NCBI GenBank assembly: GCA_016702335.1
Contig: JADJEF010000020.1
Coordinates: 496,001 to 560,000, forward strand
DNA from: Rhodocyclaceae bacterium
GTDB lineage: Bacteria; Pseudomonadota; Gammaproteobacteria; Burkholderiales; Rhodocyclaceae
DNA length: 64,000 nucleotides
Direction of reading: 5' to 3'
A program made the translations under genes and the position numbers. The stretch's first letter is position 1, and each line of letters opens with the position of its first letter. This document shows positions 1-7,901 of this stretch, in pieces. Below the pieces are notes generated by a model, which worked only from the letters and a program-made list of their open reading frames with translations, was not told the origin of the DNA and ran no database searches.

Positions 1-2
1 CC

Positions 3-1295
3 TTTTCCAGCGCTCTGGATATCAGTCTTCGCCCGCTGTGTCTGGTGCTGCCATCGGCCGACTTCGCGGCCCGGATTGCGATGCGCGCCACCCTGTCGCT
101 CATGAAAAGTCGGCTCTCGCGCAACGGCGGTGACGAGCATGCATTGGCATGGGCTAACCAGATGGAGCGCATCAACACCCAGGCACTGGCATGGCGCGAC
201 GCGCAAGAGTGGAACAGCAGCAACGCCCGCCGTGACTGGCCAACCACCACGCCAGACCTTTTCCCGGTGCGCATTCTTCCGGTAGCCGCCTACCGCGCCC
301 AGGCCCGAAAGAGAGCCGACATTGCTGTTTGCTTCTGCTGCGATCCGGGCACCGATGCCGCCTTCCTCGGTGATCGCCTGCTCTACATTGGCGGCCGTAC
401 CGCCCATGGCAAACAACACGCCCCGACTTACGCCGACGAAGCGGCGCGCCTGCGGGCTGAGCTAGCCCAATTGACGCAGGAAATCGGCGAACTGGAGTTG
501 GAACTGGCAACAGCACAGGCTGAGATGACCGACTTCACCCACCGCTACTACCGCGTCGTCGGGCGACGCATGACTGAACTTGACGTGCTCAAAGCCAAGC
601 TGGCGCGCCGGCAACTGGAGGCCATGCAACGACCAGACACCGCCCAACACGCCAATGAAGCGCCCGCCGTCAATCCGGCAATGCAGCAGGCGCAGGACAC
701 GTATCGCGAATATCAGCGCCAGGCCGACCGCTCGCGCGAAGAAAGTGCGCGCTTCGAGCAGGCGCGCCGCGAAAAGGGCGAGTCCGAGAGCGCTCAGCCG
801 TTTCGGCCGAGCAGTGAAATAAAGCGGATGTTTCGCCATCTGGCACAGCGGATTCACCCCGACCGTGCCGTCAATGAAGCCGATCGTGCGTGGCGTACGC
901 AGTTGATGAGCGAAGCCAATCGCGCCTATCGCGCCGGCAATGCCGACGCACTCAGGGAAGTCGCGACGCTTTGGGAAGAAGGCGGTGGCCGTGGCCAAAC
1001 AAGCATCAGCACGGCCACCGGGACCAGCGCGCAGGACCTGCTGCGTCAGCAAATCGCCACCATGCGTGAGCGCTTTGAGGTGATTCGCGGCGAGTTGCAC
1101 AGCCTCTTCGGTTCGCGCCTTTATGAGTTATTTCTTGCGGCGCGGCAAATCGGTCGCTACGGGCGGGACATGCTGCAGGAACTGGCCGACAAGCTCGATA
1201 CCCAGATCAAGGATGTGCTCGCTGCGCTGCGTGCGCTGGGTGATACCGCCGATCCCTTTGGCGATTCATTCAGCGATCTGTCCGCGCCCTCGTAA
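3..1295 (+). CDS. J-domain-like protein with coiled coil, 5' end cut by window
   Basis: The frame is open from the window edge. The first in-window start (GTG at 45) has no ribosome site in front of it, so the gene probably begins outside. The middle (about 430-560) is rich in Leu, Glu and Gln and looks like a coiled coil. Around 815-1000 a J-domain-like segment carries the HPD tripeptide (RIHPDRA) after a basic helix (IKRMFRHLAQ) and before a helix ending NRAYRAGN. HPD is the Hsp70-stimulating motif of DnaJ proteins, so a co-chaperone-like role is inferred. It lacks the Gly/Phe and Cys-rich regions of true DnaJ. The substrate is unknown. The next gene, lexA, is convergent. Confidence 0.6.
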   Translation, partial: FSSALDISLRPLCLVLPSADFAARIAMRATLSLMKSRLSRNGGDEHALAWANQMERINTQALAWRDAQEWNSSNARRDWPTTTPDLFPVRILPVAAYRAQARKRADIAVCFCCDPGTDAAFLGDRLLYIGGRTAHGKQHAPTYADEAARLRAELAQLTQEIGELELELATAQAEMTDFTHRYYRVVGRRMTELDVLKAKLARRQLEAMQRPDTAQHANEAPAVNPAMQQAQDTYREYQRQADRSREESARFEQARREKGESESAQPFRPSSEIKRMFRHLAQRIHPDRAVNEADRAWRTQLMSEANRAYRAGNADALREVATLWEEGGGRGQTSISTATGTSAQDLLRQQIATMRERFEVIRGELHSLFGSRLYELFLAARQIGRYGRDMLQELADKLDTQIKDVLAALRALGDTADPFGDSFSDLSAPS

Positions 1296-1329
1296 AGCAG
1301 CTATCACACCAGGCAATCGGTGCTTTCCG

Positions 1330-1356
1330 CAAGTCGGCGCTGGCGAGACGGCGATT
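1330..1356 (+). repeat. 27-bp dispersed element, intergenic copy 1
   Basis: Perfect arms (CAAGTCGGCGCTGG and ACGGCGATT) flank core CGAG, preceded by TTCCG. It lies between the convergent ends of the J-domain-like gene and lexA. This copy is identical to the one inside gcvP. Confidence 0.85.
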
Positions 1357-1372
1357 GTTGGCTTGCGACGTG

Positions 1373-1978
1373 TTACAGGTGACCACCGCCCCGGATCAAG
1401 CCCACCGCCACGCCTTCGATGACCAAAGGTTGGTGCTTGGTATCAACCAGGATAGGTTCGAAATCCCGGTTCTCGGCGATCAGATGAACGATCGCACCGC
1501 GCTTCTTGAAGCGCTTGACCGTGACCTCGTCACCCAGGCGCGCCACGACAATCTGGCCATTATTGGCTTCCGTCGTGCGATGCACCGCCAGCAGATCGCC
1601 ATCGAGAATGCCGGCCTCGATCATGGACAACCCGCGTACGCGCAACAGAAAGTCGGCGCGCGGGCTGAAGAGATCGGGATCGACGCGCACGGGGTCAAGC
1701 CGGTTTTCCACAGCAAGGATCGGGCTGCCGGCGGCTACCGTGCCGATCAGCGGCAAGCCCAGCTGTTCGACGAGCCGAATACCCCGCGCTGACCCGGGTT
1801 CCAGCGTAATCGCGCCCTTGCGTGCCAGGGCCCGCAAGTGCTCCTCGGCGGCATTGGGCGAGGCGAAGCCGAAGGCGCTGGCAATTTCGGCACGCGTCGG
1901 CGGCACGCTGAAGACCTCAAAACTATTGCGAATGAAATCAAGCACTTCTTGCTGGCGCGAGGTTAGATTGGTCGTCAT
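1373..1978 (-). CDS. lexA: LexA repressor
   Basis: 201-residue SOS repressor and self-cleaving protease. The N-terminal winged helix (residues 1-70) has the recognition segment PPTRAEIASAFGF and SPNAAEEHLRALARKGAI, very close to E. coli LexA. The cleavage site is Ala83-Gly84 (TVAAGSP). The catalytic serine is Ser118 (RGLSMIEAG) and the lysine is Lys155 (EVTVKRF), spaced as in the family. The open frame extends further upstream, but the ATG at 1978 gives the family-typical N-terminus MTTNLTSRQQ. It is divergent from the glycine riboswitch/gcv operon. Regulation by its own product is expected from the family; a dyad about 60 bp upstream is listed separately. Confidence 0.96.
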   Translation of the reverse strand: MTTNLTSRQQEVLDFIRNSFEVFSVPPTRAEIASAFGFASPNAAEEHLRALARKGAITLEPGSARGIRLVEQLGLPLIGTVAAGSPILAVENRLDPVRVDPDLFSPRADFLLRVRGLSMIEAGILDGDLLAVHRTTEANNGQIVVARLGDEVTVKRFKKRGAIVHLIAENRDFEPILVDTKHQPLVIEGVAVGLIRGGGHL

Positions 1979-2037
1979 GGCGAAATACTCCGTTCGTTGC
2001 GTCAGGGTCGAATTGAAAAACCAAGGTGATAAATAGC

Positions 2038-2051
2038 TGGATGAATATCCA
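2038..2051. promoter_or_regulatory. Candidate LexA operator upstream of lexA
   Basis: Inverted repeat TGGAT-GAAT-ATCCA, 60 bp upstream of the lexA start. It has the half-site and spacer size of an SOS box but not the CTGT-N8-ACAG consensus, although the LexA recognition helix looks E. coli-like. Assignment rests on symmetry and position only. Confidence 0.3.
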
Positions 2052-2119
2052 TATGTTATCGAAGTCTCAGAAAAATGCCATGCCCGCGCATCGCTTACTT
2101 GCCGCTTGCCGCTAAAATC

Positions 2120-2300
2120 TTCCCTGATCGTCGGGAGAGCGTGGCTGCAAAGCCACCGCCGAAGGCGCAACCCCCCCGGAATCGCTCAGGCAAAAGGGCC
2201 GACGACGCAACGCAAATCTGGAGAGTGGCGGCATCGCAATTCGATGCACGCCCGCCGACGGAGTAAAACTCTCAGGCGACAAGGACAGATGGGGGCCCAA
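2120..2300 (+). promoter_or_regulatory. Tandem glycine riboswitch
   Basis: Two consecutive glycine aptamers precede gcvT. Aptamer 1 (about 2125-2205) has GGGAGAGC, an internal stem around GGCTGCAAAGCC and the CGCTCAGGCAAAAGG signature. Aptamer 2 (about 2213-2295) has GGAGAGTGGC and AAAACTCTCAGGCGACAAGGACAGA. The two-aptamer arrangement with a short linker is the classic gcvT element, normally an ON switch that raises gcv expression when glycine is abundant. The gcvT start is about 45 nt beyond it. Confidence 0.95.
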
Positions 2301-2342
2301 CATCATGCGCCAAGCGCATCACTCCATTCAGGGCCCTCTGAC

Positions 2343-3443
2343 ATGACCACTCCGCAACGTACCCCGCTGTTCGCTTCCCACGTCGCCGCCCACGGCAAGA
2401 TGGTCGATTTTGCCGGCTGGGAAATGCCGATCAATTACGGCTCGCAGATTGAAGAGCATCACGCCGTGCGCAAGGATGCCGGCATGTTCGACGTCTCGCA
2501 CATGTGTGCGCTCGATCTGGTCGGCCCGGGTGCCCTGCCCTTTCTGCGCCACTTGCTGGCCAACGACTGCAGCAAGCTGGTGCTGCCGGGCAAGGCACTG
2601 TATTCCTGCATGCTCAATCAGGACGCCGGCGTCATCGACGATCTGATCGTCTATTACTTCACGCCCGAGCACTACCGCATTGTGGTCAATGCCGGCACGG
2701 CGGAGAAAGACATTGCCTGGATGCGCCAGCAACTGAATGGTTTTGACGCGCACATCACCGTTCGTCGTGATCTGGCCATGATTGCCGTGCAAGGCCCGAA
2801 CGCCCGCGAGCGTTTCTGGAGTGCGTTCCCCGTCGCCCGCGCCCGCACGGTGATGCTGGAGAATTTTCAGGCCGCCGAATGGCGTACCGACGACGGCATG
2901 TGGCTGATCGCCCGTACCGGCTACACCGGTGAAGATGGCTTCGAGATCAGCTTGCCCGCCGACTATGCCGCCACCGCTTGGAAGGCGCTGCTCGATGTCG
3001 GCGTCAAGCCCTGCGGTCTGGGTGCGCGTGACACCCTGCGTCTGGAAGCGGGCATGAATCTGTATGGGCAGGACATGGACGAAAGCATTTCGCCCTACGA
3101 AGCTGGCCTGAAATGGACGGTCGATCTGAAGGATGCCGCCCGCGACTTCGTCGGCAAGTCGGCGCTGGTGGGACGGCGATCGACGCCCGCCGTGCGCTTT
3201 GCCGGACTGCTGTTGCTCGATAAAGGCGTGCTGCGCGCGCATCAGAAAGTGATCACGGCGCTGGGCGACGGAGAAACCACCAGCGGCAGTTTCTCGCCCA
3301 CGCTGCAGCAGTCGATCGCCTTGGCGCGCATCCCCGCCGGTGTCGAAAACGGTAGCGTAGTCGACGTCGAAATACGCGATAAGAAGCTCAAAGCAAAAGT
3401 TGTCAAACCCTCATTCGCCAGAAATGGCGCATCTTTGATTTAA
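2343..3443 (+). CDS. gcvT: Glycine cleavage system T protein (aminomethyltransferase)
   Basis: 366-residue tetrahydrofolate-dependent aminomethyltransferase. It takes the aminomethyl group from lipoyl-GcvH and releases ammonia and 5,10-methylene-THF. Family features visible are RTPLFASHVAAHGKMVDFAGWEMPI near the start (split here as RTPLFASHVAAHGK, MVDFAGWEMP), FDVSHM, and RTGYTGEDGFEI. The ATG at 2343 gives the usual N-terminus; the frame is open upstream through the riboswitch but that is not coding. Residues 272-280 (KSALVGRRS) coincide with a copy of the dispersed element. Homologues usually have G(K/R)xAL here, so part of the match may be native. It is the first gene of the gcv operon. 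Confidence 0.97.
   Translation: MTTPQRTPLFASHVAAHGKMVDFAGWEMPINYGSQIEEHHAVRKDAGMFDVSHMCALDLVGPGALPFLRHLLANDCSKLVLPGKALYSCMLNQDAGVIDDLIVYYFTPEHYRIVVNAGTAEKDIAWMRQQLNGFDAHITVRRDLAMIAVQGPNARERFWSAFPVARARTVMLENFQAAEWRTDDGMWLIARTGYTGEDGFEISLPADYAATAWKALLDVGVKPCGLGARDTLRLEAGMNLYGQDMDESISPYEAGLKWTVDLKDAARDFVGKSALVGRRSTPAVRFAGLLLLDKGVLRAHQKVITALGDGETTSGSFSPTLQQSIALARIPAGVENGSVVDVEIRDKKLKAKVVKPSFARNGASLI
3155..3181 (+). repeat. 27-bp dispersed element inside gcvT
   Basis: Both arms match except the last base; core TGGG. It is read in the KSALxxRRx frame at GcvT residues 272-280. GcvT homologues already have a similar GKxAL motif, so this is the coding copy most open to doubt. Confidence 0.6.
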
Positions 3444-3453
3444 GGAGTCGTTC

Positions 3454-3828
3454 ATGAGCAACCCCACCAACCTGAAATACACCGCCTCACACGAGTGGAT
3501 TCGCACCGAAGCCGACGGCACCCTGACCATCGGCGTCACCGACCATGCGCAGGAAGCGCTGGGTGACGTGGTCTTTCTTGAGTTGCCCGACGCTGGCCGC
3601 AAGCTCGCTGCGGAAGAAGCCTGTGCCGTGATCGAGTCGGTGAAGGCTGCATCCGACATTTACGCGCCGGTGGCCGGCGAAGTCATCGAGTCGAATCAGG
3701 CCGCGGCCGACGCCCCCGAGTCGGTGAATGCGGACGCCTTTGGCACCTGGCTGTTCAAGATCAAGCCGGACAACGTCGGCGACGTCGCCAAGCTCATGGA
3801 TGCCGCCGCGTACGAAGCCTCTCTGTAA
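3454..3828 (+). CDS. gcvH: Glycine cleavage system H protein
   Basis: 124-residue lipoyl carrier that shuttles the aminomethyl intermediate between GcvP, GcvT and the dihydrolipoamide dehydrogenase. The lipoylated lysine is Lys64 in VIESVKAASD. The fold motifs YTASHEWIRTEADG, GVTDHAQEALGDVVFLELPDAG and the C-terminal GTWLFKIKPDN are present, and the length is normal. AAGGAG lies 8 nt before the ATG, 10 bp after gcvT. No dispersed element is present here, unlike the three other genes of this operon. Confidence 0.98.
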   Translation: MSNPTNLKYTASHEWIRTEADGTLTIGVTDHAQEALGDVVFLELPDAGRKLAAEEACAVIESVKAASDIYAPVAGEVIESNQAAADAPESVNADAFGTWLFKIKPDNVGDVAKLMDAAAYEASL

Positions 3829-3847
3829 CTCAAACCCCGGATTTGCC

Positions 3848-6679
3848 ATGACCACGCTTGCCGAACTCGAATTCCGCGACGAGTTCATCGGTCGCCATAT
3901 CGGCCCGAATGAACAGTCCATCCCGGCGATGCTCGCCACCATAGGCGCACCGTCACTGGATGCCCTGATCGACCAGACTGTGCCTGCCGCCATCCGTCGC
4001 GCGGCCCCGCTTGATCTGCCGCCGGCCATGACCGAGCACGCGGCCTTGGCCAAGCTCAAGGCCATTGCCAGCAAGAACGTAGTCAAGAAATCGTTGATCG
4101 GTCAGGGCTATTACGGCACGCTGACGCCGCCGGTAATCTTGCGCAACCTGTTCGAGAACCCGGGCTGGTACACGGCCTACACACCGTATCAGGCCGAGAT
4201 CGCGCAGGGTCGTCTGGAGTCGCTGCTCAACTACCAGCAGATGGTCATCGACCTGACCGGCATGGAGATTGCCAATGCGTCGTTGCTTGACGAAGCCACT
4301 GCCGCCGCCGAAGCTATGACCATGGCGCGCCGTGTCAGCAAAGCCAAGGGTAATGTGTTCTTTGTCGATGAAGACTGCTTCGCCCAGACCATTGATGTGG
4401 TGAAAACGCGCGCCGCGTACTTCGGCTTTGAACTGGTCTTCGGCAAGCCCGAAGACGCCGCTCAGTACGACCTGTTCGGTGCCCTGCTGCAGTACCCGAA
4501 TGCCAAGGGCGAGATTCGCGACATGACCGATACCATCGCCGCGGTTAAGGCCAAAGGCGCAGTCGTCGCCGTCGCCTCGGACCTGATGGCGCTGGTGCTT
4601 CTGAAGTCACCGGGCGAGATGGGCGCGGAAATTGTTCTCGGCTCGTCGCAGCGCTTTGGGGTGCCGATGGGTTTCGGCGGCCCACACGCCGCGTTCTTTG
4701 CCACCCGCGAGAGCAATGTGCGCTCCATGCCCGGTCGCATTATCGGTGTCTCAAAAGACAGTCGCGGCAAGACTGCGTACCGCATGGCGCTGCAAACGCG
4801 CGAGCAACATATTCGGCGCGAAAAAGCGAATTCCAACATCTGCACCTCGCAAGTGCTTCTGGCCAATATTGCCGGTATGTACGCGGTGTGGCATGGCCCC
4901 AAGGGCGTGACACGCATTGCCGAACGCATCCATCGCCTGACCAGCATCCTGGCCAGCGGACTCGGCGTTACGGGGCCCTTTTTCGACACCTTCGTTTCCC
5001 AAGTCGGCGCTGGCGAGACGGCGATTTTGCGTGCGTCAAACTTCAATGTGCGCCAGATCGATGCCACCACCGTTGGAATCAGCTGCGACGAAACTACGAC
5101 GCAAGATGATGTCGCCGCCCTGCTCAAGCTACTGGGCAAGAGCACCGATCTGGCTGCTCTGGACATGGGCGCGCCCAACCGCATTCCGGCCGGGCTGCGT
5201 CGCACGAAACCGATCCTGACGCACCCGGTGTTCAACACACACCACACCGAGCACCAGATGCTGCGCTATCTGAAGAAGCTGCAGAACCGCGATCTGGCGC
5301 TCGACCACGCGATGATTCCGCTGGGCAGCTGCACGATGAAGCTCAACGCGGTCGCCGAGATGATTCCGGTTTCTTGGCCCGAGTTTGCCAATTTGCATCC
5401 CTTCGCCCCCATTGATCAGGCACGGGGCTATGTGGAAATGATCGACGGGCTGGAAACGCAGCTCAAGGCGATTACCGGCTTTGACGCCATCTGCATGCAG
5501 CCGAACTCTGGCGCGCAAGGCGAGTACGCCGGTCTGGTGGCCATTCGTCGCTATCAGGCGGCGCAAGGTCAAGGCACGCGTGATATCTGCCTGATCGCCA
5601 CCTCGGCGCACGGCACCAACCCCGCGACGGCCCAGATGTGCGGACTGAGCGTGGTCGCCGTGAAATGCGACGACAACGGCAACGTCGATGTCGCTGACCT
5701 GAAGGCCAAGGCCGAGCAACACGCCGCCGCGCTGTCCTGCCTGATGCTGACCTACCCGTCCACGCACGGCGTGTTTGAAGAGGCCGTGAAAGACATCTGC
5801 GCCATCGTGCATCAGTACGGCGGTCAGGTGTACATGGACGGCGCCAACCTCAATGCCCAGGTAGGGCTGTGCCGCCCCGCCGACATTGGCGCCGATGTCT
5901 CGCACATCAATCTGCACAAGACGTTCTCGATTCCCCACGGCGGTGGCGGTCCGGGCATGGGCCCGATTGGCTTGAAGGCGCACCTGGCTCCCTTTATGGC
6001 AAACCACGCGGTGCAAGCGATCCCCGGTCCCCACGGTGGCCAGCACGCGGTATCGGCTGCGCCGTGGGGTTCGGCCTCCATTCTCTCCATCTCCTGGATG
6101 TTCATCACCATGATGGGTGCTGAAGGTTTGCGTCACGCCACCAAGACGGCCATTCTCAATGCCAACTACGTCGCCGCGCGTCTGGAAAAGCACTTCCCGG
6201 TCTTATACAAAGGCAGCAACGGCCGCGTGGCGCACGAGTGCATTCTCGACATTCGCGCGCTCAAGGCGGCGACCGGCATTGCCGAGATTGACATTGCCAA
6301 GCGCCTGATGGACTACGGCTTCCATGCCCCGACCGTGAGCTTTCCCGTGGGCGGCACGCTCATGGTCGAGCCAACCGAATCGGAAGACAAGGCGGAGCTG
6401 GATCGTTTTTGCGACGCCATGATTTCCATTCGTGAGGAAATTCGCCGCATTGAAGACGGCAAATGGACGCTGGAACAAAGCCCGGTCAAGAACGCCCCTC
6501 ATACCGAAGCGGACGTCATGGACGCCGAATGGACGCGTGCCTACACCCGGCAGCAAGCCGCCTTCCCCTTGCCCTGGGTCGCCGACAACAAGTTCTGGCC
6601 GTTCGTCAATCGTATCGACGATGTGCATGGCGACCGTAACCTCTTCTGTGCCTGCGTGCCCATGGAGGACTACGCATGA
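3848..6679 (+). CDS. gcvP: Glycine dehydrogenase (decarboxylating), P protein
   Basis: 943-residue PLP enzyme that decarboxylates glycine and loads the aminomethyl group onto GcvH. It is the one-chain form: N-terminal half (FIGRHIGPNE, YQAEIAQGRLE) and catalytic C-terminal half. PLP is bound by Lys691 in LHKTFSIPHGGGGPG; MIPLGSCTMK and HGTNPAT are also family motifs. The ATG at 3848 is chosen over the longer open frame because it lies 20 bp after gcvH and gives MTTLAELEF. Residues 385-393 (QVGAGETAI) are encoded by a perfect dispersed element. It falls in the segment between FFDT and NVR that varies in sequence between homologues, and the local length is close to E. coli GcvP. Confidence 0.98.
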   Translation: MTTLAELEFRDEFIGRHIGPNEQSIPAMLATIGAPSLDALIDQTVPAAIRRAAPLDLPPAMTEHAALAKLKAIASKNVVKKSLIGQGYYGTLTPPVILRNLFENPGWYTAYTPYQAEIAQGRLESLLNYQQMVIDLTGMEIANASLLDEATAAAEAMTMARRVSKAKGNVFFVDEDCFAQTIDVVKTRAAYFGFELVFGKPEDAAQYDLFGALLQYPNAKGEIRDMTDTIAAVKAKGAVVAVASDLMALVLLKSPGEMGAEIVLGSSQRFGVPMGFGGPHAAFFATRESNVRSMPGRIIGVSKDSRGKTAYRMALQTREQHIRREKANSNICTSQVLLANIAGMYAVWHGPKGVTRIAERIHRLTSILASGLGVTGPFFDTFVSQVGAGETAILRASNFNVRQIDATTVGISCDETTTQDDVAALLKLLGKSTDLAALDMGAPNRIPAGLRRTKPILTHPVFNTHHTEHQMLRYLKKLQNRDLALDHAMIPLGSCTMKLNAVAEMIPVSWPEFANLHPFAPIDQARGYVEMIDGLETQLKAITGFDAICMQPNSGAQGEYAGLVAIRRYQAAQGQGTRDICLIATSAHGTNPATAQMCGLSVVAVKCDDNGNVDVADLKAKAEQHAAALSCLMLTYPSTHGVFEEAVKDICAIVHQYGGQVYMDGANLNAQVGLCRPADIGADVSHINLHKTFSIPHGGGGPGMGPIGLKAHLAPFMANHAVQAIPGPHGGQHAVSAAPWGSASILSISWMFITMMGAEGLRHATKTAILNANYVAARLEKHFPVLYKGSNGRVAHECILDIRALKAATGIAEIDIAKRLMDYGFHAPTVSFPVGGTLMVEPTESEDKAELDRFCDAMISIREEIRRIEDGKWTLEQSPVKNAPHTEADVMDAEWTRAYTRQQAAFPLPWVADNKFWPFVNRIDDVHGDRNLFCACVPMEDYA
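5000..5026 (+). repeat. 27-bp dispersed element inside gcvP
   Basis: Perfect arms, core CGAG, read as QVGAGETAI at GcvP residues 385-393. The nucleotide sequence is identical to the intergenic copy at 1330. Confidence 0.85.
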
Positions 6680-7203
6680 GCTACCGTCTGGTTCTGACCG
6701 TGCTCGGTGACGACCGCCCCGGCCTGGTCGGCGAGTTGGCCAGCGTCATCAGCGCTCATCACGGCAACTGGCTGCAATCATCGATGGCGCAACTGGCTGG
6801 CAAGTTCGCCGGTATCGTCGAGGTTTCGGTCAGCGGCGATCACCTCGATGGGCTGACGCAAGCACTGAGCAAGCTGACCACGCTCAAAGTCACCGTCGAA
6901 TCGACCGAAGTTCGCAAGTCGGCGCTGGCAAGACGGCGATTGAAGCTCAGTTTGGTCGGGCATGACCGCATCGGCATCGTGCGCGAGGTTTCGCAGGTGC
7001 TGGCGCGCTTTTCAGTGAATGTCGAAAACCTGAGCACGCGTACCGCGAGCGCGCCGATGTCCGCCGAGTTGCTCTTTCATGCCGAAGCAGAACTCACCGC
7101 TGACAAAGCGCTTGATGTGGGCACCCTGATTGCGGAACTGGAGCGCATTTCTGCCGACCTTATGGTGGATATCGCGCTGGACGAATCGATTCGCCGTCAC
7201 TGA
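6676..7203 (+). CDS. gcvR: GcvR-like protein with two ACT domains
   Basis: 175 residues with two ACT domains: ACT1 about 1-75 (LTVLGDDRPGLVGELASVI) and ACT2 about 92-170 (LSLVGHDRIGIVREVSQVL). This is the architecture of E. coli GcvR, which senses glycine and blocks the activator GcvA. The start overlaps the gcvP stop by 4 bp (ATGA), so it is translationally coupled and under the riboswitch. A copy of the dispersed element encodes KSALARRRL (residues 81-89), exactly in the interdomain linker. No gcvA is visible in the window, so the partner is unknown and the regulator role is inferred from family and context. Confidence 0.85.
   Translation: MSYRLVLTVLGDDRPGLVGELASVISAHHGNWLQSSMAQLAGKFAGIVEVSVSGDHLDGLTQALSKLTTLKVTVESTEVRKSALARRRLKLSLVGHDRIGIVREVSQVLARFSVNVENLSTRTASAPMSAELLFHAEAELTADKALDVGTLIAELERISADLMVDIALDESIRRH
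6915..6941 (+). repeat. 27-bp dispersed element inside gcvR-like gene
   Basis: Perfect arms, core CAAG, read as KSALARRRL at residues 81-89. This is a different frame from the copy in gcvP 1.9 kb upstream. Confidence 0.85.
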
Positions 7204-7211
7204 AAGCCAGC

Positions 7212-7901
7212 ATGTACACCCTGCATATCGGCAACAAGAATTACTCGTCCTGGTCGCTACGCCCTTGGGCCGTAATGAAGGCCTGCGGCATCCCCTTCAA
7301 GGAAGAACTCCACCGGTTCGACTTTGCCAGCGGTAACGGTGCCTTTCGAAGTTTCTCTCCATCCAGCAAGGTGCCCTGCCTGGTGGATGGAGCGCAAGTG
7401 GTGTGGGACTCGCTCGCTATTATTGAGTACCTCGCCGAACGTCATACCAACGTCTGGCCCAGCGGAGCCAGCGCACGAGCCTGGGCGCGCAGCGCTTCGG
7501 CCGAGATGCACTCCGGCTTTACCCAGTTGCGCGGCCATCACGGCATGAATATCGGGGTGCGCGTTGCCGTTACTCAGCGCCCGGCGGGCGTGCTGGCCGA
7601 CATCACCCGAATCGAGGAAATATGGAACGAAGGGCTGCGGCGCTTCGGCGGTCCGTTTCTCGCAGGTGACCAATTCACTGCCGTTGATGCCTTCTATCTG
7701 CCGGTCGTGTTCCGCTTTCAGACCTACGGGGTCACGCTCGGTGGTGCCGCCGCGAACTATATGAACCACATGTTGGTTCAGCGTGCGGCAAAGGAGTGGG
7801 AAACTGCCGCCCTGGCCGAGAATTTCCGCGATGACGCTCACGATGAAGAACTAAAGCAGGCGGGAACTGTGACTGCCGACTTGCGCACGCCGACTCCATG
7901 A
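7212..7901 (+). CDS. Glutathione S-transferase family protein
   Basis: 229 residues. The N-terminal thioredoxin-like half has IGNKNYSSWSLRPWAVMKACGIPF, which is the signature of a proteobacterial GST subfamily (shown here as IGNKNYSSWSLRPW). The glutathione-binding PCLVDGAQVVWDSLAIIEYL (V-P then D-S) follows at about residues 55-75. The C-terminal half is helical (FGGPFLAGDQFTAVDAFYLP is the usual N-capping box region). Cytosolic; the substrate cannot be inferred. It lies 8 bp after the gcvR-like gene and overlaps the next gene by 4 bp, so it may share the gcv transcript. Confidence 0.85.
   Translation: MYTLHIGNKNYSSWSLRPWAVMKACGIPFKEELHRFDFASGNGAFRSFSPSSKVPCLVDGAQVVWDSLAIIEYLAERHTNVWPSGASARAWARSASAEMHSGFTQLRGHHGMNIGVRVAVTQRPAGVLADITRIEEIWNEGLRRFGGPFLAGDQFTAVDAFYLPVVFRFQTYGVTLGGAAANYMNHMLVQRAAKEWETAALAENFRDDAHDEELKQAGTVTADLRTPTP

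Noticed and set aside
1650..1670. AAAGTCGGCGCGCGGG in lexA
   Set aside because: Matches only about 10 bases of the left arm and no right arm; encoded residues are native LexA (SPRADF).
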